From assembly GCA_044433505.1 (NCBI GenBank), contig JAWXTM010000002.1, forward strand, positions 17,228 through 81,227: a stretch of 64,000 nucleotides of DNA, written 5' to 3'. The position numbers were made by a program, and so were the translations under genes. Position 1 is the first letter of the stretch; every line of letters begins with the position of its first letter. Origin of the DNA: Mucinivorans sp044433505. GTDB lineage: Bacteria; Bacteroidota; Bacteroidia; Bacteroidales; Rikenellaceae. This document shows positions 50,551 to 60,497 of the stretch, piece after piece. Below the pieces are notes generated by a model. It ran no database searches. It was given only the letters and a program-made list of their open reading frames with translations, and was not told the DNA's origin.

Positions 50551-52383
50551 ATGGAAAATTTAGAACAAAATTTAGAAGAACAAGTAACTCAAACCCAAGA
50601 TGTTGAGCAAACTACAGCAGAGCAAACTCCCGAAAAGGTGGAAGCGGAAACTGCCCCTGTAACTGAGGAAACTCAAGCGGAAACTGCCCAAAAAAATCTT
50701 GCGGAAATGAATCTGGAAGAGCTGACAGCTCAACTCGCTAGCGATATTGAAAATCGCCCTATCACTGAACTTAAAGAAAGAGTCGAAGAAATTAAAGTAG
50801 TCTTCTACAAAAAGATTAAAGCCGCTGACGAAAAGGATAAAGTCCTATTTGTGCTCAACGGTGGCATCGAAGATGAGTTTAAGGCCGAAGTGCGCCCAGA
50901 AGAAGTTAGATTCAAAGAACTACTTGCCCTTTACCGTGATAATCGCAACAAGGTAATTGCCCAAAGCGAAGAACAAAAAGAGGAAAACTATAAAGCTAAA
51001 CTCCAAATCGTTGAAGAACTCAAGGCTCTTGTAAACTCTAGCGAAACTATGGGAGCTACATTCGCTGCCTTTAAAGCTCTGCAAGAGAGATGGAGAGAAA
51101 TTGGTGCTGTGCCACTAGGGGTTACTAAAGACCTGTGGGAAACATATCACCACCATACCGAAAACTTCTATAACTACGTGAAAATCAATCGTGAACTGCG
51201 TGACCTTGACCTAAAACGTAACTACGAAGTGAAACTTGCTATTTGCGAAAAGGCTGAGGCTTTGTCGCAATTACAATCGGCCGTTACTGCTTTCAATGAA
51301 CTTCAGAAACTTCACGAAGAGTATAGAGAATCGGGCCCTGTTGCTCTTGAGGTTAAAGAGGAGCTGTGGGAAAGATTTAAAGTGGCAAGCTCGGTTGTGA
51401 ACAAACGCCACCAAGAACACTACGACTCGTTGCGTGCTGCTCAAGAGGAAAACCTTGAAAAGAAAGCTGCAATTTGTAGTGCTATCGAAGAGATGGTCGA
51501 AAGTGTACCTGCTTCGGCTAAGGGCTGGAACGAAATGCAAGAGAAAATCACTGCATTCCAAGCTGAATGGAAAACTATCGGGTTTGCTCCAAAGAAAGAT
51601 AATACCGCTATTTACGAAAGATTTAGAGCGGCGTGCGATAAATTCTTTGCTGCCAAGAGAGAGTTCTTTAACTCGATGAAGGGCGATATGCAGACTAACC
51701 TTGACAAAAAGACAGCACTGTGCGAAAAGGCCGAAGAACTTAGCCTTTCGGAAGATTATAAAGATGCTACTGAACAAATCATTGCTCTACAAAAAGAGTG
51801 GAAGACAGTAGGGGTTGTGCCTCGTAAGTACTCTGACGCACTGTGGATTAGATTCCGTGCAGCGTGCGATAAGTTCTTTGAGCGCAAGGGTGAGCACTTT
51901 AAAGATGCTAACTCTAGTTATGCGCAGAACCTCGTTGCTAAACAAGCAATTATCGAGGAACTTCGTGCACTTTATGGTACCGAGGAACTTTCATTCGATA
52001 AGCTAAAAGAGGTGATGGGTCGCTTTAGTGCAATAGGTTTTGTTGCAAATTCCAAGAAAGATGCCCTTATGAAAGAGTACAAAGAGGTGTGTGATACGCT
52101 CTTTAACTCACTTCGCAAGAGAGAGGGTAGCGAACAAATCGAACGCTATCGCCAAAGATTCTCTGGTGCGGCTAAAGAGGGTGGCGCAGCGAACTCTGAA
52201 AGAGATAAGCTCTACACTCGCCTACGTAACTTGGAGGCAGAGGCTCGTCAGTTGAATAACAATATTGGTTTCTTTGCAAATTCGAAGGGTGTGAACCCAT
52301 TGAAGCAAGAAGTGGAGCGCAAAATCGAAAAGATTAATAGTGAGATTGCACAAGTGAAAGAGAAGATTAAGATTGTAGAATAA
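50551..52383 (+). CDS. DUF349-repeat coiled-coil protein
   Basis: The 610-residue, very acidic and Glu/Lys/Ala-rich protein has a Thr/Glu/Gln-rich N-terminus (1-60). Five or so DUF349 repeats of about 70-75 residues follow (about 150-510), each with a helix carrying a W(K/R)xIG or WK(T)VG phrase followed by LW.RF..A.DKFF. A C-terminal coiled coil ends in QVKEKIKIVE. There is no signal peptide, so it is cytoplasmic. DUF349 proteins are common in Bacteroidetes with no established function that I know of. A TATCTTTG box lies 33 bases upstream. pyrG follows by 6 bases, suggesting joint expression. Confidence 0.85.
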   Translation: MENLEQNLEEQVTQTQDVEQTTAEQTPEKVEAETAPVTEETQAETAQKNLAEMNLEELTAQLASDIENRPITELKERVEEIKVVFYKKIKAADEKDKVLFVLNGGIEDEFKAEVRPEEVRFKELLALYRDNRNKVIAQSEEQKEENYKAKLQIVEELKALVNSSETMGATFAAFKALQERWREIGAVPLGVTKDLWETYHHHTENFYNYVKINRELRDLDLKRNYEVKLAICEKAEALSQLQSAVTAFNELQKLHEEYRESGPVALEVKEELWERFKVASSVVNKRHQEHYDSLRAAQEENLEKKAAICSAIEEMVESVPASAKGWNEMQEKITAFQAEWKTIGFAPKKDNTAIYERFRAACDKFFAAKREFFNSMKGDMQTNLDKKTALCEKAEELSLSEDYKDATEQIIALQKEWKTVGVVPRKYSDALWIRFRAACDKFFERKGEHFKDANSSYAQNLVAKQAIIEELRALYGTEELSFDKLKEVMGRFSAIGFVANSKKDALMKEYKEVCDTLFNSLRKREGSEQIERYRQRFSGAAKEGGAANSERDKLYTRLRNLEAEARQLNNNIGFFANSKGVNPLKQEVERKIEKINSEIAQVKEKIKIVE

Positions 52384-52389
52384 ACATAG

Positions 52390-54009
52390 ATGACAAAGTA
52401 TATTTTTGTAACTGGAGGCGTTGCCTCTTCATTGGGTAAGGGTATCATCTCAGCCTCGCTTGCACGACTGTTGCAGGCTCGTGGTTATAGGGTGACTATC
52501 CAGAAACTCGACCCATATATTAATATTGACCCAGGTACTCTGAACCCTTACGAACACGGCGAATGCTATGTTACCGAGGATGGTGCGGAGACTGACCTAG
52601 ACCTTGGACACTACGAGCGTTTTACCGCTCGTGCCACCTCGCAGGCTAATAACGTTACTACGGGTCGTATCTACCAAAATGTAATCAGTAAAGAACGTAA
52701 AGGCGAATTCTTGGGCAAGACTGTTCAGGTTATTCCCCATATTACGGATGAAATTAAACGCTGCATATTGCTGCTCGGTCAGAGCGGTGAGTATGATGTG
52801 GTAATTACCGAAATCGGTGGTACTGTAGGCGATATAGAATCGTTGCCCTATATCGAGTCAGTGCGCCAGTTGAGGTATGAGCTTGGCGCAGACAACACTA
52901 TGATTGTTCACCTTACGTTGATTCCTTATATGAGAGCCAGCGGTGAACTAAAAACTAAACCTACGCAACACTCTGTAAAGATGATGTTGGAGAATGGTCT
53001 TCAGCCAGATGTATTGGTATTGCGTACCGAAAAGGAACTCACTAGTGAAGTGAAACGCAAGGTGGCACTATTCTGTAACGTTGAGCCTGATGCAGTGGTG
53101 CAATCCATCGACGTTAAGACTATCTACGAAGTGCCAATGAAGATGCAGGAGCAGGGGCTTGATACCGTTACGCTCAGAAAGTTGCAGCTTGACAGTACTC
53201 TACCTGTGGATATGACACAGTGGTGTGAGTTTGTCGAAAAGGTAAAGAATCCTAAAGATGAGGTGAGAATTGCGCTGGTTGGCAAGTACACCGAACTCCC
53301 TGATGCCTATAAGTCTATCTCTGAGGCGTTTATCCATAGTGGTGCAGTGCTGCAAGCCAGAGTGCGCCTAGAGTACGTTAACTCTGAACATATCAACGAA
53401 CAGAATGTTGAGCTAATGTTGGAGGGTATGAGTGCTGTGTTGGTAGCCCCAGGTTTTGGTCACAGAGGGTTGGAGGGTAAATTCACTGCCGTTAGATATG
53501 CCAGAGAAAACAATATCCCATTCCTTGGCATCTGCCTTGGTATGCAGTGTTCGGTGATAGAGTATGCACGCAATGTGTTGGGTCTTGAGGGTGCAAACTC
53601 TCGTGAGATTGACCAAAACACTCCTCACCCAGTAATTGACATTATGGAGGAACAAAAGAGTATCGAGAATATGGGGGGCACTATGCGTTTGGGAGCTTAT
53701 GACTGTGAGCTAACAGAGGGATCGAGAGCCGCTGCCGCTTACGGGTCACTGAAAATCTCGGAACGTCACCGCCACCGCTATGAATTCAATAACGAATACC
53801 TCGAACAGTTAACCTCGGCTGGGCTTACTCCAACGGGTATAAACCCTGCTACGGGATTGGTCGAGATTGTCGAGATTGCCGAGCACCCTTGGTTTGTTGG
53901 CGTGCAGTTCCACCCAGAGTATAAGAGTAATGTGGAGAATCCACACCCACTCTTCGTAGCATTTACTGCTGCGGCACTAGAATATAAAACTACTAAAAGA
54001 AAACGATGA
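52390..54009 (+). CDS. pyrG: CTP synthase
   Basis: The 539-residue enzyme converts UTP to CTP using glutamine. The N-terminal synthetase domain has VTGGVASSLGKG near the start and the metal site DPYINIDPGT. The C-terminal class I amidotransferase has the nucleophile Cys in GICLGMQC (near residue 382) and the HPE motif in FHPEYKS near the end. Length is normal. Its stop overlaps the yidC start by 4 bases (ATGA). The pairing of pyrG with yidC is common in this phylum. Confidence 0.97.
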   Translation: MTKYIFVTGGVASSLGKGIISASLARLLQARGYRVTIQKLDPYINIDPGTLNPYEHGECYVTEDGAETDLDLGHYERFTARATSQANNVTTGRIYQNVISKERKGEFLGKTVQVIPHITDEIKRCILLLGQSGEYDVVITEIGGTVGDIESLPYIESVRQLRYELGADNTMIVHLTLIPYMRASGELKTKPTQHSVKMMLENGLQPDVLVLRTEKELTSEVKRKVALFCNVEPDAVVQSIDVKTIYEVPMKMQEQGLDTVTLRKLQLDSTLPVDMTQWCEFVEKVKNPKDEVRIALVGKYTELPDAYKSISEAFIHSGAVLQARVRLEYVNSEHINEQNVELMLEGMSAVLVAPGFGHRGLEGKFTAVRYARENNIPFLGICLGMQCSVIEYARNVLGLEGANSREIDQNTPHPVIDIMEEQKSIENMGGTMRLGAYDCELTEGSRAAAAYGSLKISERHRHRYEFNNEYLEQLTSAGLTPTGINPATGLVEIVEIAEHPWFVGVQFHPEYKSNVENPHPLFVAFTAAALEYKTTKRKR

Positions 54010-55856
54010 ATAAAAATACATTAATTGGGCTATTAGTAATTGGCGGTATCCTCTTTGGCTTTAGTGCTTGGAACTCAAGCAAAGTCGAGGAGCCTAATGC
54101 AGAGAGTGCTCGTAAGCAGGCCAATATGGACTCTATCGATAGGGCAAATGCACCAGTTGTATCGGCCCAGGAACAAATCCAAACACAAGCAATGGCTGAT
54201 AGTTTGGCATTAGTGCGTGAAGCTCAGGTGCTTGGCTCGCTAGCCTCTACGGCACAGGGTACAGAGGAGTTCTTTACCCTTGAAAATGAACTCGCACTAT
54301 ATACTTTCTCGAATAAGGGTGGTAAGATTGCAAGGGTTGAACTAAAGGACTATAAACGCCAAAATCCAAAGAATGAAGGCGAAAATGTAGTGCTCTTTAG
54401 TAATGAGGGCAATAACTTTGGCTTTGATGTCTATGCGCCAGAACGCCTCTCTACTGCTCAACTCTTCTTTGAACTACACACACACAGCAAAAACTCAGTG
54501 ACCTATCGCCTCCGTGCAGATAGCCTTAGCTACATTGACTACGTGTACACCATTGCTGAGAATGACTATATGATGGATTTCAGTGCTGACTTCTCGCACT
54601 TCCGTTCATATATGCTTGCTACTCAGCCAGCTATCGAACTACAGTGGTCAGTGGCATCGCCTAAAGAAGAAAAGGGCTTTACTAATGAAAATAACTACAC
54701 CACGGTTGCCTACAAAGTACCTGGTGATGATGACAATATCGAGGAGCTTGTACAATCTAAGGGCGTTCAGAGCGAATCAATACCTACTAAAGTGCAGTGG
54801 GTAGCCTTCAAGCAGCAGTTCTTTAGCTCAATTATCGTTGGGGACTTCGCTTCGGCTGATGTAGGGTATGCCACCTACGAACCTACGGCAGACTATATCA
54901 AAGACTTCCACGCTAAGTTTACATTGCCATATAGCCCTACTCAAGATACATATAACTTCGACTTCTACTTCGGGCCTAATAAGTTCTCGACGCTAGAGGC
55001 GTACGGCGAAAAGTATCAGTTCCAAGAGCTAGTGCCACTAGGTTGGGGTATCTTTGGTTGGGTCAATGAGCTAATTGTTATCCCAGTGTTTGACTTCCTT
55101 AGTGGATTTATCTCAAACTACGGTATCATTATCCTGCTTCTTACTCTCTTTATCAAGATTATCATCCTGCCACTTACTTATAAATCATATATGAGTATGG
55201 CGAAGATGCGCCTTCTTGGGCCTCAGATCAAGGAGATTGCCGAACGCTACCCTAAGCGTGAAGATGCAATGAAGAAGCAACAAGCTACGATGGCTCTATA
55301 CAAAAGCGCAGGGGTGTCACCAATGGGCGGCTGTATCCCTATGCTGATTCAGTTCCCAGTGCTTATCGCAATGTTTAGGTTCTTTCCTGCCTCGATTGAA
55401 CTTCGTGGAGAGTCGTTCCTATGGGCTACTGACCTTTCGAGCTATGATGGCATTGACCTACCATTTAGCATACCGTTCTATGGCGACCACGTATCGCTCT
55501 TTACACTGCTTATGGCTGTTTCGCTCTTCGTGATGCAGAAAATCAATATGAAGCAACAAAGCGCAATGCAAAGCAATTCAATGCCTGGTATGCAGTTTAT
55601 GATGCTCTATATTATGCCACTAATGCTACTCTTTATGTTCAATGACTTTGCTTCGGGTCTTACGTACTACTACTTCCTAAGCAACGTTATTACAATAGGA
55701 CAAACCTACGCCTTCCGCTCATTTGTGAGTGATGCAAAGTTGCACGCCAAGATGCAGGACAATGCTAAAAAGCCTGTTAAGAAATCCAAATGGCAAGCTC
55801 GCCTAGAGGAGATGCAACGCCAGCAACAACAGCAACAGCAGCAAAGACGCAAATAG
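54006..55856 (+). CDS. yidC: Membrane protein insertase YidC
   Basis: The 616-residue protein has one N-terminal membrane segment (about 7-24) and a large periplasmic domain (about 80-340). The conserved insertase core of five membrane helices (about 360-570) includes the phrases LTYKSYMSMAKMRLLGPQ and SPMGGCIPMLIQFPVLIAMF. The tail is basic and Gln-rich, ending in an eight-Gln run and RRK. YidC helps insert inner-membrane proteins, alone or with Sec. It overlaps pyrG by 4 bases and is followed by a strong terminator. Confidence 0.96.
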   Translation: MNKNTLIGLLVIGGILFGFSAWNSSKVEEPNAESARKQANMDSIDRANAPVVSAQEQIQTQAMADSLALVREAQVLGSLASTAQGTEEFFTLENELALYTFSNKGGKIARVELKDYKRQNPKNEGENVVLFSNEGNNFGFDVYAPERLSTAQLFFELHTHSKNSVTYRLRADSLSYIDYVYTIAENDYMMDFSADFSHFRSYMLATQPAIELQWSVASPKEEKGFTNENNYTTVAYKVPGDDDNIEELVQSKGVQSESIPTKVQWVAFKQQFFSSIIVGDFASADVGYATYEPTADYIKDFHAKFTLPYSPTQDTYNFDFYFGPNKFSTLEAYGEKYQFQELVPLGWGIFGWVNELIVIPVFDFLSGFISNYGIIILLLTLFIKIIILPLTYKSYMSMAKMRLLGPQIKEIAERYPKREDAMKKQQATMALYKSAGVSPMGGCIPMLIQFPVLIAMFRFFPASIELRGESFLWATDLSSYDGIDLPFSIPFYGDHVSLFTLLMAVSLFVMQKINMKQQSAMQSNSMPGMQFMMLYIMPLMLLFMFNDFASGLTYYYFLSNVITIGQTYAFRSFVSDAKLHAKMQDNAKKPVKKSKWQARLEEMQRQQQQQQQQRRK

Positions 55857-55876
55857 AGTTGATAAGTAAAGAGAGA

Positions 55877-55917
55877 GGGGGGTGACTGCTAAAGTGAAGT
55901 GGTTACCCCCCTTTTTT
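55877..55917 (+). terminator. Rho-independent terminator after yidC
   Basis: The stem GGGGGGTGAC / GTTACCCCCC (one G-T pair) encloses a 15-base loop and is followed by six T. It begins 20 bases after the yidC stop. Confidence 0.85.
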
Positions 55918-55931
55918 CAAAAAAAAAGAAT

Positions 55932-56123
55932 ATGACGATGAAAAGATTACTCTCTATAATTATGTTTCTTGGGGCAGTTCTTTGCGTAAGGGCAAGTGAG
56001 GGTTCAGCGAGTGTGCAGGGTGGATTTTTAGAGGATCACTGGGCATATATCGTTGCGATTGTGGTGATATGGATACTCTACTTTAGAATAGCTAAGCGTC
56101 AAGATAAAAACAAAAATCAATAA
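55932..56123 (+). CDS. Small membrane protein of unknown function
   Basis: Starting at ATG 55932 (or 55938), 62-63 residues include an N-terminal hydrophobic segment that may be a signal peptide (LLSIIMFLGAVLCVRA), a short Gly/Ser-rich stretch, a second membrane segment (WAYIVAIVVIWILYF) and a basic tail. The in-frame start at 55899 lies inside the terminator and is unlikely. I do not recognise a family. It stands 4 bases before the metalloprotease gene, so the two are probably co-expressed. Confidence 0.6.
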   Translation: MTMKRLLSIIMFLGAVLCVRASEGSASVQGGFLEDHWAYIVAIVVIWILYFRIAKRQDKNKNQ

Positions 56124-56127
56124 TGTT

Positions 56128-58584
56128 ATGAAAAAAATTCTCTCCCTATGTTTATTGCTAAGTTTCGCTCTCTCGGCAAGCTATGCAGAGGCTGCAAAGC
56201 CTAAGAAATCAAAGAAAAATAAAACAGAGGTTGCCGATACTACCAAAAAAGCACCTCAAGCGAAGAAGGGCTCTATTGAGTCTGTGATTAAGAAAGGTGC
56301 TGAGTACCACTCTGGGCTGTTCAATGTTGTGGAGCAAGAGGGTAAGTACTATTTCTTGATTTCGCAGGAGCAACTCGGTAGAGATTACCTTGTGAGCACT
56401 AGGCTGAGTCAGGGTTCATCAACTGTTAAGACCCCATTTTCGGGCTATGCAGGTGACCCAGTGAGCCAGCAGTTGGTGCGCTTTAACCTCTCGCCAGATG
56501 GCAAGAAGGTGATTTTGCAGAGCATCAGCACCCGTGAGATGCCTCGCGATACTGCCTCACAGATGTACGAAAATGTAATGCGTAGCAACTTCCAACCAAT
56601 AGTTGAGAGCTTCGAGGTTAAGGGCAATAATGAGGCAAAGGATACGCTGCTTATCGAAGTCACAGACTTCTTGACAGGTGATAATAGCATAACTTCATTT
56701 AACGAGTGGTCGAAGCGTAGCCTTGGACTTTCGCAATATCAGGCCAAAAGGAGCTATATCAGCGAGGTGAAATCATTCCCTATAAATGCTGAGTTTAAGT
56801 CTGTTAAGACCTATATGTACACCCCAAGCATCAAGAGTTTTGATGGCAAACCATTCCCATCGTCGCCTGCTAGCTTCGAGATAAATACCTCGTTCGTTGA
56901 ACTACCTGAAGTGCCTATGCAGCCTCGTTATGCTGACGATAGGGTTGGATACTTCACCGAAAGATATGTCGATTATGACAAGAATCCTCAGGGGGTAAAG
57001 CAAATTCAGATGATTTCTCGCTGGAGGCTAGAGCCTAAAGAAGAGGATATACAGGCGTATATGCGTGGAGAGTTGGTCGAACCTAAAGAGCCTATTATCT
57101 ATTACATCGACCCTACAACTCCTAAAGAGTGGGTTCCATACCTTATGCAAGGCGTAAATGACTGGGAACCAGCATTCCGTGCAGCAGGCTTTAAGAATGC
57201 TATTATGGCTAAGGAAGCACCCGTAGGCGATACAACGTGGAGTCTGGAGGATGCACGCCACTCGGCTATTGTCTATAAACCATCGACCACCCCTAATGCA
57301 AGTGGCCCACATATTAAAGACCCTCGCACGGGGCAAATCTTAGAGAGTCACGTGAATTGGTATCACAATGTGATGCTGCTGCTAAGAAATTGGTATATGG
57401 TGCAAGTTGCGCCTAACGACCCTCGTGCCCAACAGATGGAGTTGCCAGAGGAACTAATGGGAGAGCTTATTCGCTTTGTTAGTTCACACGAGATTGGGCA
57501 TACCCTTGGGCTTCGTCACAACTTTGGCTCATCTTCGGCTGTGCCAGTCGATAGCCTTAGAAACGAAGAGTACCTAAGAAAATATGGTCACGCACCATCT
57601 ATTATGGACTACTCTAGGTTTAACTATGTGGTGCAACCAGAGGATAATATCTCACCTGAGTTGCTCTTCCCTCGAATCGGGGACTATGATACTTGGGCTA
57701 TCGAGTGGGGCTACCGCCGCTTTCCTGAGCTAACAACCCCAGAGGCTGAAGAAACTCTGCTCAACGAATGGATTATCGAAAAGCAAAAAGATCCACGACT
57801 TTGGTTCGGTCACGAGATGAGTGCAAATGATCCGAGGAGTCAGTCCGAGGACTTGGGCGACAATCAAATGAAGGCTAATGAGCTAGGGCTTAAGAACTTA
57901 GAGCGAGTGGTTGAAGGTCTACCTGAGTGGACTAAGGTTGAGAACCAAGGCTACGAAGGGCTTAAGGAGATTTTTGATCAAGTTGTAACGCAGTATGGTC
58001 GCTACGTTGGTCACGTTGCAAAGTGGCTGGGTGGTATCTACGAAACTCCGCTGACAGTTGAGCAAGGCAGTGATGTCTATATCTATGTCGAAAAGGCTAA
58101 GCAAGAGGAGGCTATGAAGTGGCTAGCAAACAACTACTTCAAAGCTCCCGAGTGGCTCTTTGACAAAGAGGTGCTCAAGACAACCTCGACTACTACAATG
58201 AGCATTGCTACAACTCTCTATATTGCGAATATGAATAGAATTGTAAATGTTCGTGTAATCAATAACCTTATCAACGCTGAGGCTGAACTAGGTAATAAAA
58301 CTTATACAGTGGCTCAATATTTTAGCGATCTTAATCGTTACATTATGGTGAGCAATCCAAATGAGGTACAACGCTTGCTACAAAAGGTATATGTCGAGAG
58401 ATTGTTGGGTTCACTGAACTTCGAGAAGATGTCGCTTGCGAGCATTACCGATGCCCAAGCAATGGTGCTTGCCGAGTTGCGTAAGATTGAAAGCAAGCTG
58501 AAAAACTCGTACAGTGGTAATGCTGTGATTTCAGCACACAATAAATATTTGGTTGAGACAATACAAAATAAATTAGATAAATAA
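56128..58584 (+). CDS. Zinc-dependent metalloprotease (DUF5117/DUF4953 type)
   Basis: The 818-residue exported protein has a signal peptide (about 1-22), then a Lys-rich segment and the layout of the large Bacteroidetes zincin family: DUF5118-like (about 45-95), DUF5117-like (about 100-290) and the catalytic DUF4953-like part. The zinc motif HEIGHTLGLRH (from about residue 454) has both His and the Glu of HExxH and the third His of the metzincin-like extension; a Met-turn candidate SIMDYSRFNY lies near 490. It probably cleaves proteins or peptides in the periplasm or at the surface; substrates are unknown. The upstream small membrane protein gene is 4 bases away. Confidence 0.9.
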   Translation: MKKILSLCLLLSFALSASYAEAAKPKKSKKNKTEVADTTKKAPQAKKGSIESVIKKGAEYHSGLFNVVEQEGKYYFLISQEQLGRDYLVSTRLSQGSSTVKTPFSGYAGDPVSQQLVRFNLSPDGKKVILQSISTREMPRDTASQMYENVMRSNFQPIVESFEVKGNNEAKDTLLIEVTDFLTGDNSITSFNEWSKRSLGLSQYQAKRSYISEVKSFPINAEFKSVKTYMYTPSIKSFDGKPFPSSPASFEINTSFVELPEVPMQPRYADDRVGYFTERYVDYDKNPQGVKQIQMISRWRLEPKEEDIQAYMRGELVEPKEPIIYYIDPTTPKEWVPYLMQGVNDWEPAFRAAGFKNAIMAKEAPVGDTTWSLEDARHSAIVYKPSTTPNASGPHIKDPRTGQILESHVNWYHNVMLLLRNWYMVQVAPNDPRAQQMELPEELMGELIRFVSSHEIGHTLGLRHNFGSSSAVPVDSLRNEEYLRKYGHAPSIMDYSRFNYVVQPEDNISPELLFPRIGDYDTWAIEWGYRRFPELTTPEAEETLLNEWIIEKQKDPRLWFGHEMSANDPRSQSEDLGDNQMKANELGLKNLERVVEGLPEWTKVENQGYEGLKEIFDQVVTQYGRYVGHVAKWLGGIYETPLTVEQGSDVYIYVEKAKQEEAMKWLANNYFKAPEWLFDKEVLKTTSTTTMSIATTLYIANMNRIVNVRVINNLINAEAELGNKTYTVAQYFSDLNRYIMVSNPNEVQRLLQKVYVERLLGSLNFEKMSLASITDAQAMVLAELRKIESKLKNSYSGNAVISAHNKYLVETIQNKLDK

Positions 58585-58590
58585 TAAAAA

Positions 58591-59898
58591 ATGAGAGAAA
58601 TCAAAATCGTAAGTCCTCAGGAGGCAGTAAAAGTAGTTAAATCGGGTGATCACATTCACTTTTCGAGCGTTGCGGCAGCACCAGCACCCCTAATCGAAGC
58701 TCTTATGGAGCGTGGCAAAGCAGGTGAGCTTCGTGATGTTCACATCCACCACCTTCACACCGAAGGCCCAGCACCTTATGGTGAGGCTGAGTTCGAAGGC
58801 ATTTTCCAAGCCGATCAATTCTTTGTGGGTGGCAACCTTAGAAAGGCTACTCAGGCTGGTTTTGCGGACTATATTCCAGTATTTTTGAGCGAAACCCAAA
58901 AGCTATATCGCTGTGGTGCACTACCAATTAATGTTGCAATGGTGCAGGTTTCACCTCCAGATGCTCACGGTTATGTGTCGCTTGGTACTTCGGTTGATGC
59001 TACTTTGGCTGCAATCGAAATGGCCGATACTACTATCGCTATTATCAACAAACACGTGCCACGTGCCTTTGGTGATGCGATGATCAAAGCTGATATGATT
59101 GACGTTTGGTGTGCTCACGATGAGCTATTGGAGGAGGCTCACTTCTCTGCCCCTAGCCAGGTGGAACTCGCTATTGGTCGCCACTGTGCTGCACTTATCG
59201 AGGATGGTGCTTGTTTGCAGATGGGTATTGGTGCAATTCCTAACGCAGTGTTGGCGCAACTTGGTGGTCACAAGAACCTTGGTGTTCACACCGAGATGTT
59301 TGCTGACGGCGTTCTTCCACTTGTTGAGTCGGGTGTGCTTAATGGTGAGGCTAAGAGTATTGACAGAGGTAAAATGGTGTCTACATTCCTTATGGGTTCA
59401 CAAAAGGTCTATGACTTTATCAACGATAACCCAGGGGTGCTTATGATGGACGTAGGATACACCAACGACCCATTCATCATTGCTAAGAACGACAAAGTGA
59501 CTGCAATTAACTCAGCACTTCAAGTTGATATTACAGGTCAGGTTTGTGCCGACTCGCTTGGTACTAAACACTACTCAGGTGTGGGTGGTCAGGTTGACTT
59601 TATCTATGGCGCATCGCTTAGTAAGGGTGGTAAGGCAATTATCGCTATGCCAGCTGTAACTAACAAAGGTCTCTCGAAGATTGCTCCAGTATTGAATCTT
59701 GGCGCAGGAGTTGTTACTACACGTTCACATATGCACTACTTCGTGACTGAGTTTGGTGCGGTGGATTTGTATGGCAAGACTCTTCAGGAGCGTGCACGCT
59801 TGATTATTTCGGTTGCTGCACCTCAACACCAAGAAGAGCTATCGAAGGCTGCATTTGAGCGTTTCGGTCCGCACTTCAACTATATTAAAATGAAATAA
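58591..59898 (+). CDS. Acetyl-CoA hydrolase/CoA-transferase family protein
   Basis: The 435-residue class I CoA-transferase carries GDHIHFSSVAAAP at the N-terminus, a GIGAIPNAVL segment and the catalytic Glu in HTEMFADG (near residue 235). The C-terminal part has GVGGQVDFIYGASLSKGGK, as in acetate, butyryl-, 4-hydroxybutyryl- and succinyl-CoA transferases. It swaps CoA between organic acids, which in anaerobes saves the energy of the thioester in acetate, succinate, propionate or butyrate production. The exact acids cannot be read from the sequence. It starts 6 bases after the metalloprotease gene. Confidence 0.92.
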   Translation: MREIKIVSPQEAVKVVKSGDHIHFSSVAAAPAPLIEALMERGKAGELRDVHIHHLHTEGPAPYGEAEFEGIFQADQFFVGGNLRKATQAGFADYIPVFLSETQKLYRCGALPINVAMVQVSPPDAHGYVSLGTSVDATLAAIEMADTTIAIINKHVPRAFGDAMIKADMIDVWCAHDELLEEAHFSAPSQVELAIGRHCAALIEDGACLQMGIGAIPNAVLAQLGGHKNLGVHTEMFADGVLPLVESGVLNGEAKSIDRGKMVSTFLMGSQKVYDFINDNPGVLMMDVGYTNDPFIIAKNDKVTAINSALQVDITGQVCADSLGTKHYSGVGGQVDFIYGASLSKGGKAIIAMPAVTNKGLSKIAPVLNLGAGVVTTRSHMHYFVTEFGAVDLYGKTLQERARLIISVAAPQHQEELSKAAFERFGPHFNYIKMK

Positions 59899-59906
59899 GA
59901 ATAATA

Positions 59907-60494
59907 ATGGGAAAGTACATTAAATGGGTGCTGATAATTGCAGGTATAGTAATACTCTATAACCTCTTTATCGGTACTTACAATTCGCTAGTGAGCCGTG
60001 AGGCAGAGGTCGACGCAAAGTGGGCTTATGTCGAGGCGCAGTATCAACGCAGAACAGATTTGTTTAAGAATTTGGTAAGCACCGTTAAGGGCTATGCCGA
60101 CCACGAACAAAAGACGCTGATCGAAACTGTGGAGGCTCGTGCCAATGCAACTTCAATAAAGCTTAGCGCAGATGACCTGACAGCTGAAAACCTCAAAAAG
60201 TTCGAGGCTGCACAGGCTCAACTAAGCCAAGGTATTGGTAGGTTGATGGCAATCGGTGAGAGCTATCCAGACCTTAAGGCATCGCAGAACTTTATTGGTT
60301 TGCAGGACGAGATTGCTGGCACTGAGAATCGTGTAACCAAGGCTCGCACGGACTTTAATCAAGCCGTTAAGGAGTATAATGTTTACCTAAAGAAGTTCCC
60401 ACGCAACTTATTGTCGGGGATCTATGGCTTCGAGGCTCGTGATATGTTCGAAGCGCAGCAGGGTACTCAGAATGCCCCTGATATTGAGTTTTAA
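59907..60494 (+). CDS. lemA: LemA family protein
   Basis: The 195-residue protein has one N-terminal membrane helix (about 6-24) followed by the long LemA helical bundle. It includes the signature YNSLVSREAEVDAKWAYVE and QRRTDLFKNLVSTVKGYA, and the C-terminal YNxYLKKFPRNLLSGIYGF. The function of LemA is not settled; it is often found beside TPM-domain proteins, as here (3 bases to the next gene). It is probably an inner-membrane protein with the bundle outside the cytoplasm. Confidence 0.93.
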   Translation: MGKYIKWVLIIAGIVILYNLFIGTYNSLVSREAEVDAKWAYVEAQYQRRTDLFKNLVSTVKGYADHEQKTLIETVEARANATSIKLSADDLTAENLKKFEAAQAQLSQGIGRLMAIGESYPDLKASQNFIGLQDEIAGTENRVTKARTDFNQAVKEYNVYLKKFPRNLLSGIYGFEARDMFEAQQGTQNAPDIEF

Positions 60495-60497
60495 AAT

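Noticed and set aside
55810..55856. CAG/CAA repeat at the end of yidC as an unstable repeat of interest
   Set aside because: It encodes a short Gln-rich basic tail; the codons alternate and basic low-complexity tails are normal for YidC.
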